Shown: one piece after another, positions 14,961 through 24,794 of the stretch
Position numbering within the stretch: the first letter of the stretch is position 1
How the letters are laid out: each line of letters starts with the position of its first letter
Source: Francisella sp. SYW-9
GTDB lineage: Bacteria > Pseudomonadota > Gammaproteobacteria > Francisellales > Francisellaceae
DNA: 64,000 bases
Direction: 5' to 3'
Assembly (NCBI RefSeq): GCF_008711465.1
Contig: NZ_VXKQ01000007.1
Location: forward strand, 262,247-326,246
Program-made: the position numbers and the translations under genes
Notes under the pieces: generated by a model
The model's input: the letters and a program-made list of their open reading frames with translations, nothing else
Databases searched by the model: none
What the model was told of the DNA's origin: nothing

Positions 14961-16346
14961 TTAAATTGTTTTTATATATCTATATGCAAAAATATAGGCA
15001 ATCAAACCTAAGATCATACTTCCTAAACTTTGACTTATTAAAATACCTTCAGCACCATAGAGACGTGCTCCAAAATATACAAAAGGTATAGTAAAAATAG
15101 TCGCCTTTAAGAGGTTAATTATAAAAGAATAAAATGACTTACCTAGATTATTAAATGTTGCATTCGCTATAAAACCTGCTCCAACAAGAATATAGCTTAT
15201 AGACACGAAATGGGTAAACAAATACATAAGCCTAGCAGCATCTCCAGTTAGGTTAAATAAATAAACTAGATAATTATTTAAACATAAGAGCACTAAAGAT
15301 ACTAAAATTACAACTACAAGAATAAATAAAAATGATTGCACTAATGTTTCTTTAACTCTTTGAATATTTTTTGCTCCCAGATTTTGACCTATAATTGATC
15401 CTATAGCCCCTGATACTGCAAAAACCATAGCAAAAGCTACTGGAGATAACCTACCTATCACAGACATCCCAGCAACTGCAGAATCCCCATACTTTGACAT
15501 TTCCGAAATAGTATAAGCAGTTCCTATAGGGGTAGTTATATTTGTTAATATTGCAGGCAGTGCTATTTTTGTTATAGGTGATAAGGATTTTTTAAAACTA
15601 TTAAAGTTAAAAGTTAGAGATACTTTATATTTAATTAATAAAGTAAAAAATGCTACTAATAATATTGTAATTCGTGCAAATACAGATGCTATAGCAGCCC
15701 CCTTAACATTCATAGAAAATGAAAATATAAAAATAGGATCTAATACTGCATTGACTAGACCTCCTAGTAAAGTAGAGCACATTGAAAACTTAGCATCTCC
15801 AAATGCTCTCAATGCTGTGCTAGAAGCTATTCCAAGTGCTAATATTGGGAAAGAAGGTATTAAAATTTGTAAATATTGAGTTGCAAACTCTAAGGTTTTT
15901 CCTTTTGCTCCTATAAGCATCAACAAGTTTGGTATGTAGAACCATATACAAATAGCGATAGGTATTGTAATTATCAAAGTCACTAAATAAATATTAATTA
16001 AGTAACAGTTTGCTAAATGCTTTTTACCTTCACCAATTGAACGAGATATTAATGCCCCCATAGCTATACTAATACCTATTGCTATAGATGTCGTGAAAAA
16101 AGATATAGTTCCTGCATACCCAACTGCAGAAGCTAATTCAACTTCTCCAAGTATACTAAGAAAAAACATATCTAATAGATCAACAATAAATATAGCTATA
16201 AGACCTATTGAAGTACTTAAAGACATAATAATGACATGTCTTAATGTAGACCCTTGTGTAAACTTTGCTTTACTCTCTTCTTGTAAGCTTTCAGCAGCTA
16301 CAGCTGCACTTTCTTCTATAGGTTTTTTACTTAATAATATAGTCAT
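14961..16346 (-). CDS. MATE-family multidrug efflux transporter
   Basis: Inner-membrane exporter of 461 residues with about 12 helices in two homologous halves. The first half carries DLLDMFFLSILGEVELASAVG, the second a matching GAKNIQRVKETLVQS region after VSGAIGSIIGQNLG. Both halves have the MATE-typical Gly/Ala-rich helix and the GLGxxxA/R-like loop (RSIGEGKKHLAN). The substrate is unknown; MATE proteins use sodium or proton gradients to export cationic drugs. It stands alone, 95 bases downstream of nothing obvious on its strand except the copper ATPase 148 bases upstream. Confidence 0.85.
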   Translation of the reverse strand: MTILLSKKPIEESAAVAAESLQEESKAKFTQGSTLRHVIIMSLSTSIGLIAIFIVDLLDMFFLSILGEVELASAVGYAGTISFFTTSIAIGISIAMGALISRSIGEGKKHLANCYLINIYLVTLIITIPIAICIWFYIPNLLMLIGAKGKTLEFATQYLQILIPSFPILALGIASSTALRAFGDAKFSMCSTLLGGLVNAVLDPIFIFSFSMNVKGAAIASVFARITILLVAFFTLLIKYKVSLTFNFNSFKKSLSPITKIALPAILTNITTPIGTAYTISEMSKYGDSAVAGMSVIGRLSPVAFAMVFAVSGAIGSIIGQNLGAKNIQRVKETLVQSFLFILVVVILVSLVLLCLNNYLVYLFNLTGDAARLMYLFTHFVSISYILVGAGFIANATFNNLGKSFYSFIINLLKATIFTIPFVYFGARLYGAEGILISQSLGSMILGLIAYIFAYRYIKTI

Positions 16347-16494
16347 GTAGAATTAACATTAATATAATGAGTATTTTGACAATAATTTAAGACATACTAT
16401 CAAAACCTAGTTGAAAATTCTAATAAAACTCATACACTATATTTATCTCAGTATTTAGCATAATATCTTTATATAGTCGATGATTACGTATGCT

Positions 16495-18924
16495 CTACTC
16501 AACTGTCAGACGTTTTAGTCTCAAAGCTACTGCAACCACTGTTACAGATGACATAGCCATTGCTAAAGATGCAATTACAGGACTAAGCATAATACCAAAA
16601 AATGGATATAAAACTCCTGCAGCAACAGGTATGCCACAGATATTATATATAAATGCTCCAACTAAAGTTTGCTTAATATTAGTAATAATTTTCTTTGAAA
16701 GGATAATTGAGTTATTAATATTTTTCAGCTCTCCAGAGGTCAAAGTAATATCAGCACTTTCTATAGCTATATCTGTACCATTACCCATGGCAAAACCAAC
16801 ATCTGCTTTCACTAAGGCTGCTGCATCATTGATACCATCACCAACCATACCAACTTGGAATCCTTGTTGTTGTAGATCATCAACAAATTTAGTTTTATCT
16901 TCAGGCATTGCACTAGCAAAAACCATATCATTATCAATTCCAACTTCTTCAGCGATTACTCTTGCTGTATGCTCATTATCTCCTGTAACCATTGCAACTT
17001 TAAGACCAGATTTTTTAAGTTGAGATATAACTTCTTTACTCTCTTTTTTGACAGGATCCTTAACAGCAAAAATCGCAGCTATCTTATTATTTATAGCAAA
17101 GATTATAGGTGTTGCACCTTGGTTAGCATAGCCATCTAAAACCTGCTCAACATTATCATCTATATCTACGTCATTTTCTGACATTATCTTCATATTACCA
17201 ATAAGAACATCAGTTCCTTCAACTTTTGCTGAGATACCTTTGCCTGAAGTTGTCTCAAAATCACTTGCCACTAAATTTTTATTATATGCTTTACTATAAG
17301 TACTTAAAGCAAGTGCAAGTGGATGTTCAGATTTTGCCTCAACTGCATAAAGATGACTTAAAACTAAGTCTTCATCTGCAATGAAATGACTATTTGTAAC
17401 TGCAGGCTTACCTTGTGTAACCGTCCCAGTCTTATCCATAACAATATGTGTTAAATTACTAACATTTTGCAACACTTCACCATTTCGAATCAAGATACCA
17501 TATTCTGCAACTTTACCCATACCAACCATCATTGACATTGGTGTTCCCAGACCAAGTGCACAAGGACAAGCTACAACTAAGACAGCTATCCCAGCAGTTA
17601 TCGCTAAAGGTAGGCTAAAAAAGCTCCACACTATAAATGTAAATACTGCAATAGCAATAACCACTGGTACAAATACAGCTGTAACTTTATCTACTATCCT
17701 AGTAATTTCTGGTTTTGAGCTTTGTGCAGATTTAATAAGCTCAATAACATTTGCTAAAGCTGTCTCATCTATAGATTTAGTCATCTTGACTCTTAAGCTA
17801 CCATTTTGGTTTATAGTTCCAGCAAAGACTTTATCATCTACTTTTTTACTAACAAAGTCTGACTCACCTGTTAGCATTGATTCATCAACACTAGCTTTAC
17901 CATCAATAACCACACCATCTACTGGAATCTTTTCACCTGGGTAGATAATGATAGCTTGTCCTACTTTTAATAGTTCTAATGGTATATCAACTTCTGCATC
18001 ATCATGGATCACATGAGCATTTTTAGGCTGTAAATGAATTAGCTTTTCAATAGTCTCAGATGCTCTACCTTTTGATTTGATCTCCATGGCATGACCAATA
18101 TTTAGAAATCCTAAGATAAGAACACTAGTATCTAAAAAAACATGTAGCATTTGCTCAGGTAAATAAAACTCAAATAGTATGACAATAACAGAATATATCC
18201 AAGCAGCTCCAGTACCTAATGCAACTAAAGTATCCATATTTGAAGATAGATGTTTTAGTTGTCGCCAAGTCCCTTGATAAAAACGCTTCCCGGAATAAAA
18301 CATAACTACAGATGTGCCAATAGCTAATATAATCCAGATTATAAGTCTTTCGATACTATCATTATTTGAAAAATATAAAATACTATCTTGGTTTTCTGAA
18401 TGCATTTGGATAGCCATAAGAATAGCACCCGCCACAAATGCAACTATTGCTTGTTTGATACTTGTTCTGATTTCCTTTTTAGCTCTATCTATATCTCTAG
18501 TTTGTGATTTTTTCTCTAGAACTCCTGGCTTACCTATTTTATCTAAAGTGGCAAAGACTTCGGTAACATCCATACTACCTTCGATCTCTAATATCTTATC
18601 AACAATATTAACGCTAACCTTCTCAACACCAGCAACCACTTTCAAAGATTTCTCTATCTTTGCTACACAACCAGAACAAGAAATTCCCTCAATAAAAATA
18701 CGATATTTACTACTACTTTTTTCTTGCTGCTGTAGTTCTCCAGGATAGCCAATCTCTCGTAACTTATTTTGTATAGGGTCGGTCAAAGACTCCTCAGCTT
18801 CAACAAATACACTTTTATCAACAATATTTGCTTTAACACTACTAACACCATCTATACCTAGCAAAGCCTTCTCTATCTTTGCTACACAACTTGAGCATGA
18901 CATTGATTCAACGATAAACCACAT
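16495..18924 (-). CDS. copA: Copper-exporting P1B-type ATPase
   Basis: Copper efflux ATPase of 809 residues. Two N-terminal metal-binding (HMA) domains carry SMSCSSCVAKIEK and GISCSGCVAKIEK. The transmembrane metal site is VVACPCALGLGTP (CPC). Cytoplasmic motifs are all present: MLTGES (actuator), VMDKTGTVTQGKP (phosphorylated Asp), SEHPLA (P1B nucleotide domain) and GDGINDAAAL. It should pump Cu(I) out of the cytoplasm at the cost of ATP. No copper chaperone or CueR-type regulator adjoins it. The gene starts with a short tail-less N-terminus, so the first HMA domain begins almost at Met1. Confidence 0.93.
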   Translation of the reverse strand: MWFIVESMSCSSCVAKIEKALLGIDGVSSVKANIVDKSVFVEAEESLTDPIQNKLREIGYPGELQQQEKSSSKYRIFIEGISCSGCVAKIEKSLKVVAGVEKVSVNIVDKILEIEGSMDVTEVFATLDKIGKPGVLEKKSQTRDIDRAKKEIRTSIKQAIVAFVAGAILMAIQMHSENQDSILYFSNNDSIERLIIWIILAIGTSVVMFYSGKRFYQGTWRQLKHLSSNMDTLVALGTGAAWIYSVIVILFEFYLPEQMLHVFLDTSVLILGFLNIGHAMEIKSKGRASETIEKLIHLQPKNAHVIHDDAEVDIPLELLKVGQAIIIYPGEKIPVDGVVIDGKASVDESMLTGESDFVSKKVDDKVFAGTINQNGSLRVKMTKSIDETALANVIELIKSAQSSKPEITRIVDKVTAVFVPVVIAIAVFTFIVWSFFSLPLAITAGIAVLVVACPCALGLGTPMSMMVGMGKVAEYGILIRNGEVLQNVSNLTHIVMDKTGTVTQGKPAVTNSHFIADEDLVLSHLYAVEAKSEHPLALALSTYSKAYNKNLVASDFETTSGKGISAKVEGTDVLIGNMKIMSENDVDIDDNVEQVLDGYANQGATPIIFAINNKIAAIFAVKDPVKKESKEVISQLKKSGLKVAMVTGDNEHTARVIAEEVGIDNDMVFASAMPEDKTKFVDDLQQQGFQVGMVGDGINDAAALVKADVGFAMGNGTDIAIESADITLTSGELKNINNSIILSKKIITNIKQTLVGAFIYNICGIPVAAGVLYPFFGIMLSPVIASLAMAMSSVTVVAVALRLKRLTVE

Positions 18925-19035
18925 AACAATAAAACTTAAGCATAATAATCAATATACAAATTATTGTAGATAAAATATTAAGACAATACAATTAACTTGA
19001 AATAATAGATCCTTATATTGTTAATCCGAAAGGAG

Positions 19036-19170
19036 TTTGTCATTCTACGATACTGAATCAAGTTCAGCACAGGCTTTGATCGTAGAATCTAATTTTGAGA
19101 CTTATTATGAGCAGATCCTATGATCACACTTTGACTCCGTGGTTACTGAGCGACCGGAGAGGATGACAAA
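19036..19170. repeat. 135-bp element with terminal inverted repeats
   Basis: The left end TTTGTCATTCT and the right end AGGATGACAAA match as inverted repeats at 10 of 11 positions. Inside, CTACGAT (about 19044) and ATCGTAG (about 19080) form a hairpin. The same left end occurs again at 48054. It has no coding capacity. This fits a REP/MITE-like intergenic repeat lying between the copper ATPase gene and the next leftward gene, where it may also act as a transcription barrier. Confidence 0.6.
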
Positions 19171-19196
19171 AAATTTTCAAAAGATATTAGGATTAA

Positions 19197-20627
19197 CTAT
19201 ATATCTAAGCTATCTAAATATTTAGCTATATCATAAACAGTATTCTGTGCTGAAACCTTATCTGACTTAGCTGAAATCTTTAGATAATTATACACACCAG
19301 CTATGGGAGCGCCTCCTAAAGGCCTACTTGAAGGTATTTGTCCATAAAACACAAAATCTACTCTTTTAGGTTTAAACTTTTGAATATTTTCTAAAATATT
19401 CTCAAAACTAATCCTTGGCATAAATACTTTTCTACTATTTAAAATATAGTACCAGCTATTACTAAAGTATGAGTAGTTATCAACATCATATTCTTTGGGT
19501 GCATGGTAAAAAGTCTGTAAACCTAGAAAACTTAGAGAACTAGGATTTTCTATAAATTGCGCTCTATATAGTGCATGTAGAGCAGTATTCACACAGTCGT
19601 AAGAAAGTCCTCCTGTATCCCCAGAAATACGCATATAATTAAGATCTTTATCAATGACATTTTTCATTTTTTTAATTTTTAGTTTATCAACCCCATATAT
19701 AATAAGCGTATATGTTGGTCTGTAATTTTGTTGACCTTGAGATAAACTCCCAAAATAATCCATATATGAAATTTTTGCAGGAATCACCATCTTCTTATTT
19801 TTAGTTGTATAAAAATTAAAAAGATCAAAATTTCTAAGCATATTATTATCGATAGTAGCTTCACCTAAAACAAAGTGTCCCCCCACAGTAGCGAAATCAT
19901 CACCTTGTCGTCCCGACAAACTAATTATCAAAGCTCTATCATTATTTCTGACTTTAGCATTATTAATTAGTGTGGCTTTAAATGGCTGTAAATTTTGACT
20001 CAACTTATCCTTCATTAAGGTTTCAGTGATAAACTTTTGATAATTTTTATCCAAAAGGCTTTTATATTTACTGTTAATTGGAAACTTCTCACTCATATTA
20101 TCAAAAATATTACTTAGCAATATAGCTGATATATGTAAATATCCACCATCTGAACTTCCAATAACATTAACTTGCTTATTTATATAATAATCTATAGACT
20201 TTTTATCAAAATGATTGCCTCTAAAATCAATTCCATAAAGGAACTTAACTGGGATCTTACTATCAGATGACGTTACTATAAATAATTTTTCACCTTCTGC
20301 TACTAACTTTCCACTAAGCCTAATACTGCCACTTATTGAAGATGGTACCTCATTAAGAAACAAAGTGTTTCCAGTTATTTTAATGTAGTTATTAACAACA
20401 ACTAAGCTACACAGAGACATTAAACTTTTTGACTCTTCTATAGTTTCTTTATCACCCTTTAAATTAAATTTCTTATCTTTAGTTACAAGTAAAAACTTCC
20501 CATCCTGGATATTTAATTTACCTACTAATGCCCATGTTTGGCTAGTAGTTACAAATACAAATAATAAGCAAACAAATATTTTAACTAAAGCTCTTGGCTG
20601 TATACTTTTCTTAAACCGGTTAATCAT
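19197..20627 (-). CDS. Secreted protein of unknown function (476 aa)
   Basis: I do not recognise a named family. A basic start (RFKKSIQPRALVK) leads to a hydrophobic segment ending TSQTWA, consistent with a Sec signal peptide, so the protein is probably periplasmic or surface-located. The first ~150 residues are beta-rich. The second half holds a conserved-looking stretch, GDDFATVGGHFVLGEA (~residues 235-250), and later GGLSYDCVNTALHALY (~340-355). A His in a GGHF setting followed by a Cys at the start of a helix is the order seen in permuted papain-like folds (NlpC/P60, YiiX, DUF4105), so a thiol hydrolase is possible. This is inference only. It appears to be a single gene. Confidence 0.75.
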   Translation of the reverse strand: MINRFKKSIQPRALVKIFVCLLFVFVTTSQTWALVGKLNIQDGKFLLVTKDKKFNLKGDKETIEESKSLMSLCSLVVVNNYIKITGNTLFLNEVPSSISGSIRLSGKLVAEGEKLFIVTSSDSKIPVKFLYGIDFRGNHFDKKSIDYYINKQVNVIGSSDGGYLHISAILLSNIFDNMSEKFPINSKYKSLLDKNYQKFITETLMKDKLSQNLQPFKATLINNAKVRNNDRALIISLSGRQGDDFATVGGHFVLGEATIDNNMLRNFDLFNFYTTKNKKMVIPAKISYMDYFGSLSQGQQNYRPTYTLIIYGVDKLKIKKMKNVIDKDLNYMRISGDTGGLSYDCVNTALHALYRAQFIENPSSLSFLGLQTFYHAPKEYDVDNYSYFSNSWYYILNSRKVFMPRISFENILENIQKFKPKRVDFVFYGQIPSSRPLGGAPIAGVYNYLKISAKSDKVSAQNTVYDIAKYLDSLDI

Positions 20628-20780
20628 TCATGAACAGGAGACACTCGAATTTGTCAGCATATAATATCACAATTAGAAAAAATATATACTAGTAACAAAC
20701 CAATTATATATCTTTAGCTGTAAAGGATACTCTTAACACCTAAATACTGACACATCATAATAGGCGATAGAACTTACCTA

Positions 20781-22130
20781 TTAATCAGACTTATTACTAA
20801 AATATTTATAAGAAAGCTTAAATACTACTGGACTAAGCAACAGTAATGCTACTAAGTTTGGTACTGCCATAAGCCCATTTAAAGTATCTGCTAATAACCA
20901 AACAACATCAATTTTAAGTACAGCTCCAACAGGGATAGCTACAATCCATAAAATACGAAATGGTATTATAGATTTAATTCCAAAAAGAAACTCAACACAA
21001 CGTTCTCCATAGTAACTCCAACTTAAAACTGTTGTAAATGCAAAGAAAATCAATCCTAAAGTAACTACCCAGCTACCAAAACCAGGAATTAAAGTATCGA
21101 TTGATTCTGAAGATAAACTTGCTCCATTAAGACCACTATTCCATTGACCAGATAGAATTATCACAAGAGCAGTCATTGTACAAATTACAAGAGTATCGAT
21201 AAAAGTCCCAAGCATTGCTACACATCCTTGCTTAACAGGACTATTTGTTTTAGCCGCAGCATGAGCGATTGGTGCTGAACCTAAGCCTGCCTCATTTGAA
21301 AATACTCCGCGAGCAACCCCCATCTGAATAGCAAGCATCACCCCTGCTCCAGCAAACCCTCCGGTTGCAGCTGTAGGAGTAAAAGCATTATCAAATATAA
21401 TATAAAATGCACCAGGTAATAATTTGAGATTTAATAAAATTGCAATTGCACAACTCACAAAATATAGAATAGCCATAATTGGTACAATCTTACTAGCAAC
21501 CTCTGCAATTCGTTTAACTCCCCCTAATAAAACTGTTGCAATAAGAATAGCGACAAAAATACCTGTAATATAATCTGGAATATATAAGTTTTTCTGTACC
21601 ACATCTGCCATTGAATTAACTTGAACCATATTACCAATACCAAAACTAGCAACTGATCCAAATATTGCAAACAGTACACCAAGCCACAGAAATCTTTTAC
21701 CCAAGCCGTTTTTAATATAATACATAGGCCCTCCAACATAAGAGCCTTTTGCATCTACTTCACGATACTTAACTGCTAAAACTGCTTCAGAATATTTTGT
21801 TGCCATACCAACTAGAGCTGTACACCACATCCAAAAGACAGCACCAGGTCCACCTATTGCAATAGCTGTCGCAACACCAGCAATATTTCCAGTTCCAATA
21901 GTAGCTGATAAAGCTGTCATCAATGCTTGAAAAGGCGTTATTTCACCATCATCCTTATTTTTCTCTTTACTAAAAAGTAATCTAAAAGCAAAAATGATTT
22001 TTCTCAAGGGTAAAAAGCATAACCCCAGCATTAAGAATAAACCTACACCTACAATCAACATAAGCATCTGAGGCCCCCAGACATAGCTATTTACTATTTC
22101 AACTGTCTGCTGAAACAAGCCTTTTTCCAT
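20781..22130 (-). CDS. AGCS-family sodium:amino acid symporter
   Basis: Inner-membrane symporter of 449 residues with about 11 helices. The family signature is clear: ALSATIGTGNIAGVATAIAI followed by GGPGAVFWMW, and later GVARGVFSNEAGLGSAPIAH. Members (AgcS, DagA) import alanine or glycine with sodium. A Shine-Dalgarno (GGAGG) precedes the start. It follows the SPFH gene by 43 bases on the same strand, so the two are probably co-transcribed. The exact amino acid is inferred from the family. Confidence 0.9.
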   Translation of the reverse strand: MEKGLFQQTVEIVNSYVWGPQMLMLIVGVGLFLMLGLCFLPLRKIIFAFRLLFSKEKNKDDGEITPFQALMTALSATIGTGNIAGVATAIAIGGPGAVFWMWCTALVGMATKYSEAVLAVKYREVDAKGSYVGGPMYYIKNGLGKRFLWLGVLFAIFGSVASFGIGNMVQVNSMADVVQKNLYIPDYITGIFVAILIATVLLGGVKRIAEVASKIVPIMAILYFVSCAIAILLNLKLLPGAFYIIFDNAFTPTAATGGFAGAGVMLAIQMGVARGVFSNEAGLGSAPIAHAAAKTNSPVKQGCVAMLGTFIDTLVICTMTALVIILSGQWNSGLNGASLSSESIDTLIPGFGSWVVTLGLIFFAFTTVLSWSYYGERCVEFLFGIKSIIPFRILWIVAIPVGAVLKIDVVWLLADTLNGLMAVPNLVALLLLSPVVFKLSYKYFSNKSD

Positions 22131-22173
22131 AGCATTATTTCCTCCAGAAATTCTCTTTTAGGTTATAGTTTGC

Positions 22174-23070
22174 TTAAATATCTTTAGCTGCAGATAATGC
22201 ACTTATCATCTCAGAAGTTAGATTATTAAAACCTTTAGGTGAGTTTGGTGTAAATATCACATTTGATTTACCAGATTTAGTCATATTTTCTAGAGTATCT
22301 AAATACTGATACATCATAACCAAAGATGATATGTACTCTGAAGATATATTATCCCCAGCGCCTTCTTTAACATCCTCTATAGAAACACGCAAACCTCTGG
22401 CTATTGCTTTACGCTGCTCAGCGATACCCTCACCAAGAAGTTTCATTGATTCTTTTTGACCTTCAGCCTCTTTTATCTTTATAAGCTTTTCAGCCTCAGC
22501 TTTTGCCTTTGTAGCTTCAAGCTGCCTTTGAGCTGCATTTATCTCATTCATGGAGCGTTTTACATTCTCTTCTGGATTTATATCAACGACTAAAGATTTA
22601 ATAATTGTATAACCATAAGTACTCATCTCTTCAGAAAGTTCTTTTTTGATATCTAACGCTATTGCATCTTTATTCTCAAAAGACTCATCCAAACTCATAC
22701 GAGGTAATGATGATCTAATCACATCAAACACATACGACTCCATCTGTGCTCTAGCATTTGTAAGCTTATAAAATGCATCAACCGCACTAGCTTCCTCTAC
22801 CAAAAACTGAACTGATACTTTCATATGTACAAACACATTATCTCTAGTCTTTGTCTCAGCCATTATATCTAGTTGCTGAACTCTCAAACTAACTCTACCA
22901 GCAATTCTTTCAATAAAAGGTATTCTAAAATTAAGACCTGCTCTTTGAATTCTTACAAACTTTCCAAATCTTTCTATAATATTGACAGACTGAGTCTCTA
23001 CAAGGCTTATTGATAAACCTAGCAAAATAATCAATACAACAATTATAGGTACTAACCAAACCATAAACAT
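22174..23070 (-). CDS. SPFH/band 7 membrane protein (QmcA/stomatin-like)
   Basis: Protein of 298 residues with one N-terminal membrane helix (VPIIVVLIILLGLSISLVET) and a cytoplasmic or periplasmic SPFH domain starting VNIIERFGKFVRIQRAGLNF. A coiled, Ala/Lys/Glu-rich helix follows (AAQRQLEATKAKAEAEKLIK). The RVQQLDI and TKTRDNVFVHMKVSVQF stretches are characteristic of the paraslipin/QmcA branch. Such proteins form oligomeric cages in the inner membrane and often organise proteases such as FtsH. An NfeD partner, common beside stomatin genes, is absent here. The RBS AGGAGA lies just before the ATG. Confidence 0.87.
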   Translation of the reverse strand: MFMVWLVPIIVVLIILLGLSISLVETQSVNIIERFGKFVRIQRAGLNFRIPFIERIAGRVSLRVQQLDIMAETKTRDNVFVHMKVSVQFLVEEASAVDAFYKLTNARAQMESYVFDVIRSSLPRMSLDESFENKDAIALDIKKELSEEMSTYGYTIIKSLVVDINPEENVKRSMNEINAAQRQLEATKAKAEAEKLIKIKEAEGQKESMKLLGEGIAEQRKAIARGLRVSIEDVKEGAGDNISSEYISSLVMMYQYLDTLENMTKSGKSNVIFTPNSPKGFNNLTSEMISALSAAKDI

Positions 23071-23095
23071 CTCTTATCTCCTTTTATTTGCTATT

Positions 23096-23551
23096 CTACT
23101 GAGGAAAATCAACAATTATTTTATAATCATCACTCTTATTCTTTTGCCAAACAAGCAAATCATGACCTGTAGCTACTTTACCAGTAGGACTAGTCCATAT
23201 AAATTTCAATATTACTAACTGATGATTCTTATCAATATTTCTACAATATTGATAATTAAGTTTCAATTTACCAAAATTTCTTTTACCTGAGCTATTTGTA
23301 GCAAAACCATCAACGTAATGCTTTAATACTTTAGCTTTACTTCTATACGGTTTGCCACCACTCATATATATAAAGTCATCATCATAAAATGAAACTAACT
23401 TATTAGCATTGGCTGAGTCCCAAGCTTTCTCCATCTGCACAGCTTGATTTTTTATTGCATCAAAACTTTTATCACCACAGTCTCCAGTTGCATACATATT
23501 CATCACTATAAATAATCCCACCATCAACAAACATATTTTTTTCATTAACAT
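23096..23551 (-). CDS. Secreted NTF2-like (SnoaL/DUF4440) protein
   Basis: Small exported protein of 151 residues. The signal peptide ends near MYATG. The mature part fits the NTF2-like cone fold: an opening helix (AIKNQAVQMEKAWDSANANK), then SFYDDDFIYMSGGKPYRSKA, HYVDGFA, and a final strand set ending HDLLVWQKNKSDDYKIIVD. The order matches SnoaL-like/DUF4440 proteins, whose roles range from enzymes to ligand binding, so no function can be named. Two cysteines in the mature protein could pair. It sits between the SPFH gene and the chagasin-like gene, with 7-25 base gaps, and is probably in their operon. RBS AGGAGAG. Confidence 0.75.
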   Translation of the reverse strand: MLMKKICLLMVGLFIVMNMYATGDCGDKSFDAIKNQAVQMEKAWDSANANKLVSFYDDDFIYMSGGKPYRSKAKVLKHYVDGFATNSSGKRNFGKLKLNYQYCRNIDKNHQLVILKFIWTSPTGKVATGHDLLVWQKNKSDDYKIIVDFPQ

Positions 23552-23558
23552 CTCTCTC

Positions 23559-23966
23559 CTAATTTAACAATGACAATACAACTATATCTTTTTTCAAAAT
23601 TTTTGGATTACTTTCAAATGGTCTAAAACACTCAAAGTGTAATACTACTTTATAAGGCACTTTCCTAAATTTCTTAGTAAGCTTTAATTTAAAATTATCC
23701 ATGCCACCCCACTTTGAATTTTCGATATCCACACTCTCATGTGAATAACCAACATCATCAACATAATCATAATCTGGTGGTACAAGAAACCATCTATATC
23801 CATCCGTTGAGTCTACCGGCAGTTCAACATTAAATGTATAGTGCTTTTCATCTAGAACTATGGGCTTTGTATATAACTTATCAATCTCTGACTGAGTCAT
23901 ATCTGCTAAAGCCAAAGAAGGTACAAGTACAATTAAAATACCTAAAACTCTAAATATCTTCAGCAT
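23559..23966 (-). CDS. Chagasin-like cysteine protease inhibitor (family I42)
   Basis: Exported protein of 135 residues, signal peptide ending SLALA. Three loop motifs match the chagasin/I42 inhibitor plan in order: DSTDGYRW (~52-59; family form NPTTGYxW), KWGGMDNFKLKL (~86-97; family form GxGGxxxF) and FRPFESN (~113-119; family form RPW). Spacing and size fit. Known members block papain-like cysteine proteases by inserting these loops in the active site. In the periplasm or outside the cell it could protect against host or predator proteases, or restrain a self protease. The assignment is from motif recognition only. The start lacks a strong RBS. Confidence 0.7.
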   Translation of the reverse strand: MLKIFRVLGILIVLVPSLALADMTQSEIDKLYTKPIVLDEKHYTFNVELPVDSTDGYRWFLVPPDYDYVDDVGYSHESVDIENSKWGGMDNFKLKLTKKFRKVPYKVVLHFECFRPFESNPKILKKDIVVLSLLN

Positions 23967-24048
23967 ATTACAAATACAAACTTATCATATAGGTAAAATT
24001 ATTATACAATTACAGCTGTTACAAATATACATATTAGTTTTAAATAAA

Positions 24049-24777
24049 ATGGCATTAGAAAAATTTGAACTAGAATTAGTTTCTTTTAAAGATATTACAG
24101 ATAATGTTAGACACTTCGTTTTCAAAAGGACAGATGGCAAACCGCTTAACTTTATCGCTGGGCAGTTTATTACATTCATGTTTGATGGAGATGACGGAAA
24201 GGTTAAGCGTCGTAGTTATAGCTTAGGCTCTCTTCCTTCTGATAATATGCTTCTAGAAATTGGTATCACTTATGTAAAAGACGGTATTGCTTCTGAGACA
24301 TTCTTTAATATGGAAGTTGGTGGTAAAGCAAATGCAATGGGCCCAGCTGGTAGACTGATTCTAAAAGATGAAGATGTTAGGAAAATAATCTTAGTAGGCA
24401 CTGGTACAGGTATTGTCCCTTATAGATCAATGTTTCCTGAGCTATTAGAAAGAGCCGATAATGTTGAAATACACATACTACTTGGCTGCCAGTATCGTAA
24501 AGATGCTCTTTATCAAGAAGACTTTATCGAATTTGCTAAAAAACATGAAAATATTCACTTCAAACTTTGCCTAAGTAGAGAAACTCAAGATCTTAAAGAT
24601 TATGAGATCTCTGGCTATGTGCAAAACCAATTTGAAAAAATAGGACTAAACCCTGAAACAGATGTCGTTTATGTTTGTGGTAATCCAAATATGATTGACC
24701 AATCATATGAAATGCTAACAAATGCAGGTTTTGGTCCTAAAAGTGTAAGAAGAGAAAAATATATTTCTTCTAATTAA
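24049..24777 (+). CDS. fpr: Ferredoxin/flavodoxin-NADP+ reductase
   Basis: FAD-dependent oxidoreductase of 242 residues, the size of bacterial Fpr. The FAD site is RRSYSLGS (~63-70). The NADP site is ILVGTGTGIVPYRSM, followed by LLGCQYRKDALYQEDF and YVCGNPNMID. The C-terminal REKYISSN gives the aromatic-containing tail that stacks on FAD in this class. It moves electrons between NADPH and ferredoxin or flavodoxin for biosynthesis and oxidative-stress defence. The gene stands alone, divergent from the chagasin-like operon. Confidence 0.87.
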   Translation: MALEKFELELVSFKDITDNVRHFVFKRTDGKPLNFIAGQFITFMFDGDDGKVKRRSYSLGSLPSDNMLLEIGITYVKDGIASETFFNMEVGGKANAMGPAGRLILKDEDVRKIILVGTGTGIVPYRSMFPELLERADNVEIHILLGCQYRKDALYQEDFIEFAKKHENIHFKLCLSRETQDLKDYEISGYVQNQFEKIGLNPETDVVYVCGNPNMIDQSYEMLTNAGFGPKSVRREKYISSN

Positions 24778-24794
24778 GCTTGATACTATGAATA

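Noticed and set aside
16490-17023. 177-codon plus-strand frame over the copper ATPase gene
   Set aside because: It is antisense to a region with all P-type ATPase motifs and has no family resemblance or RBS.
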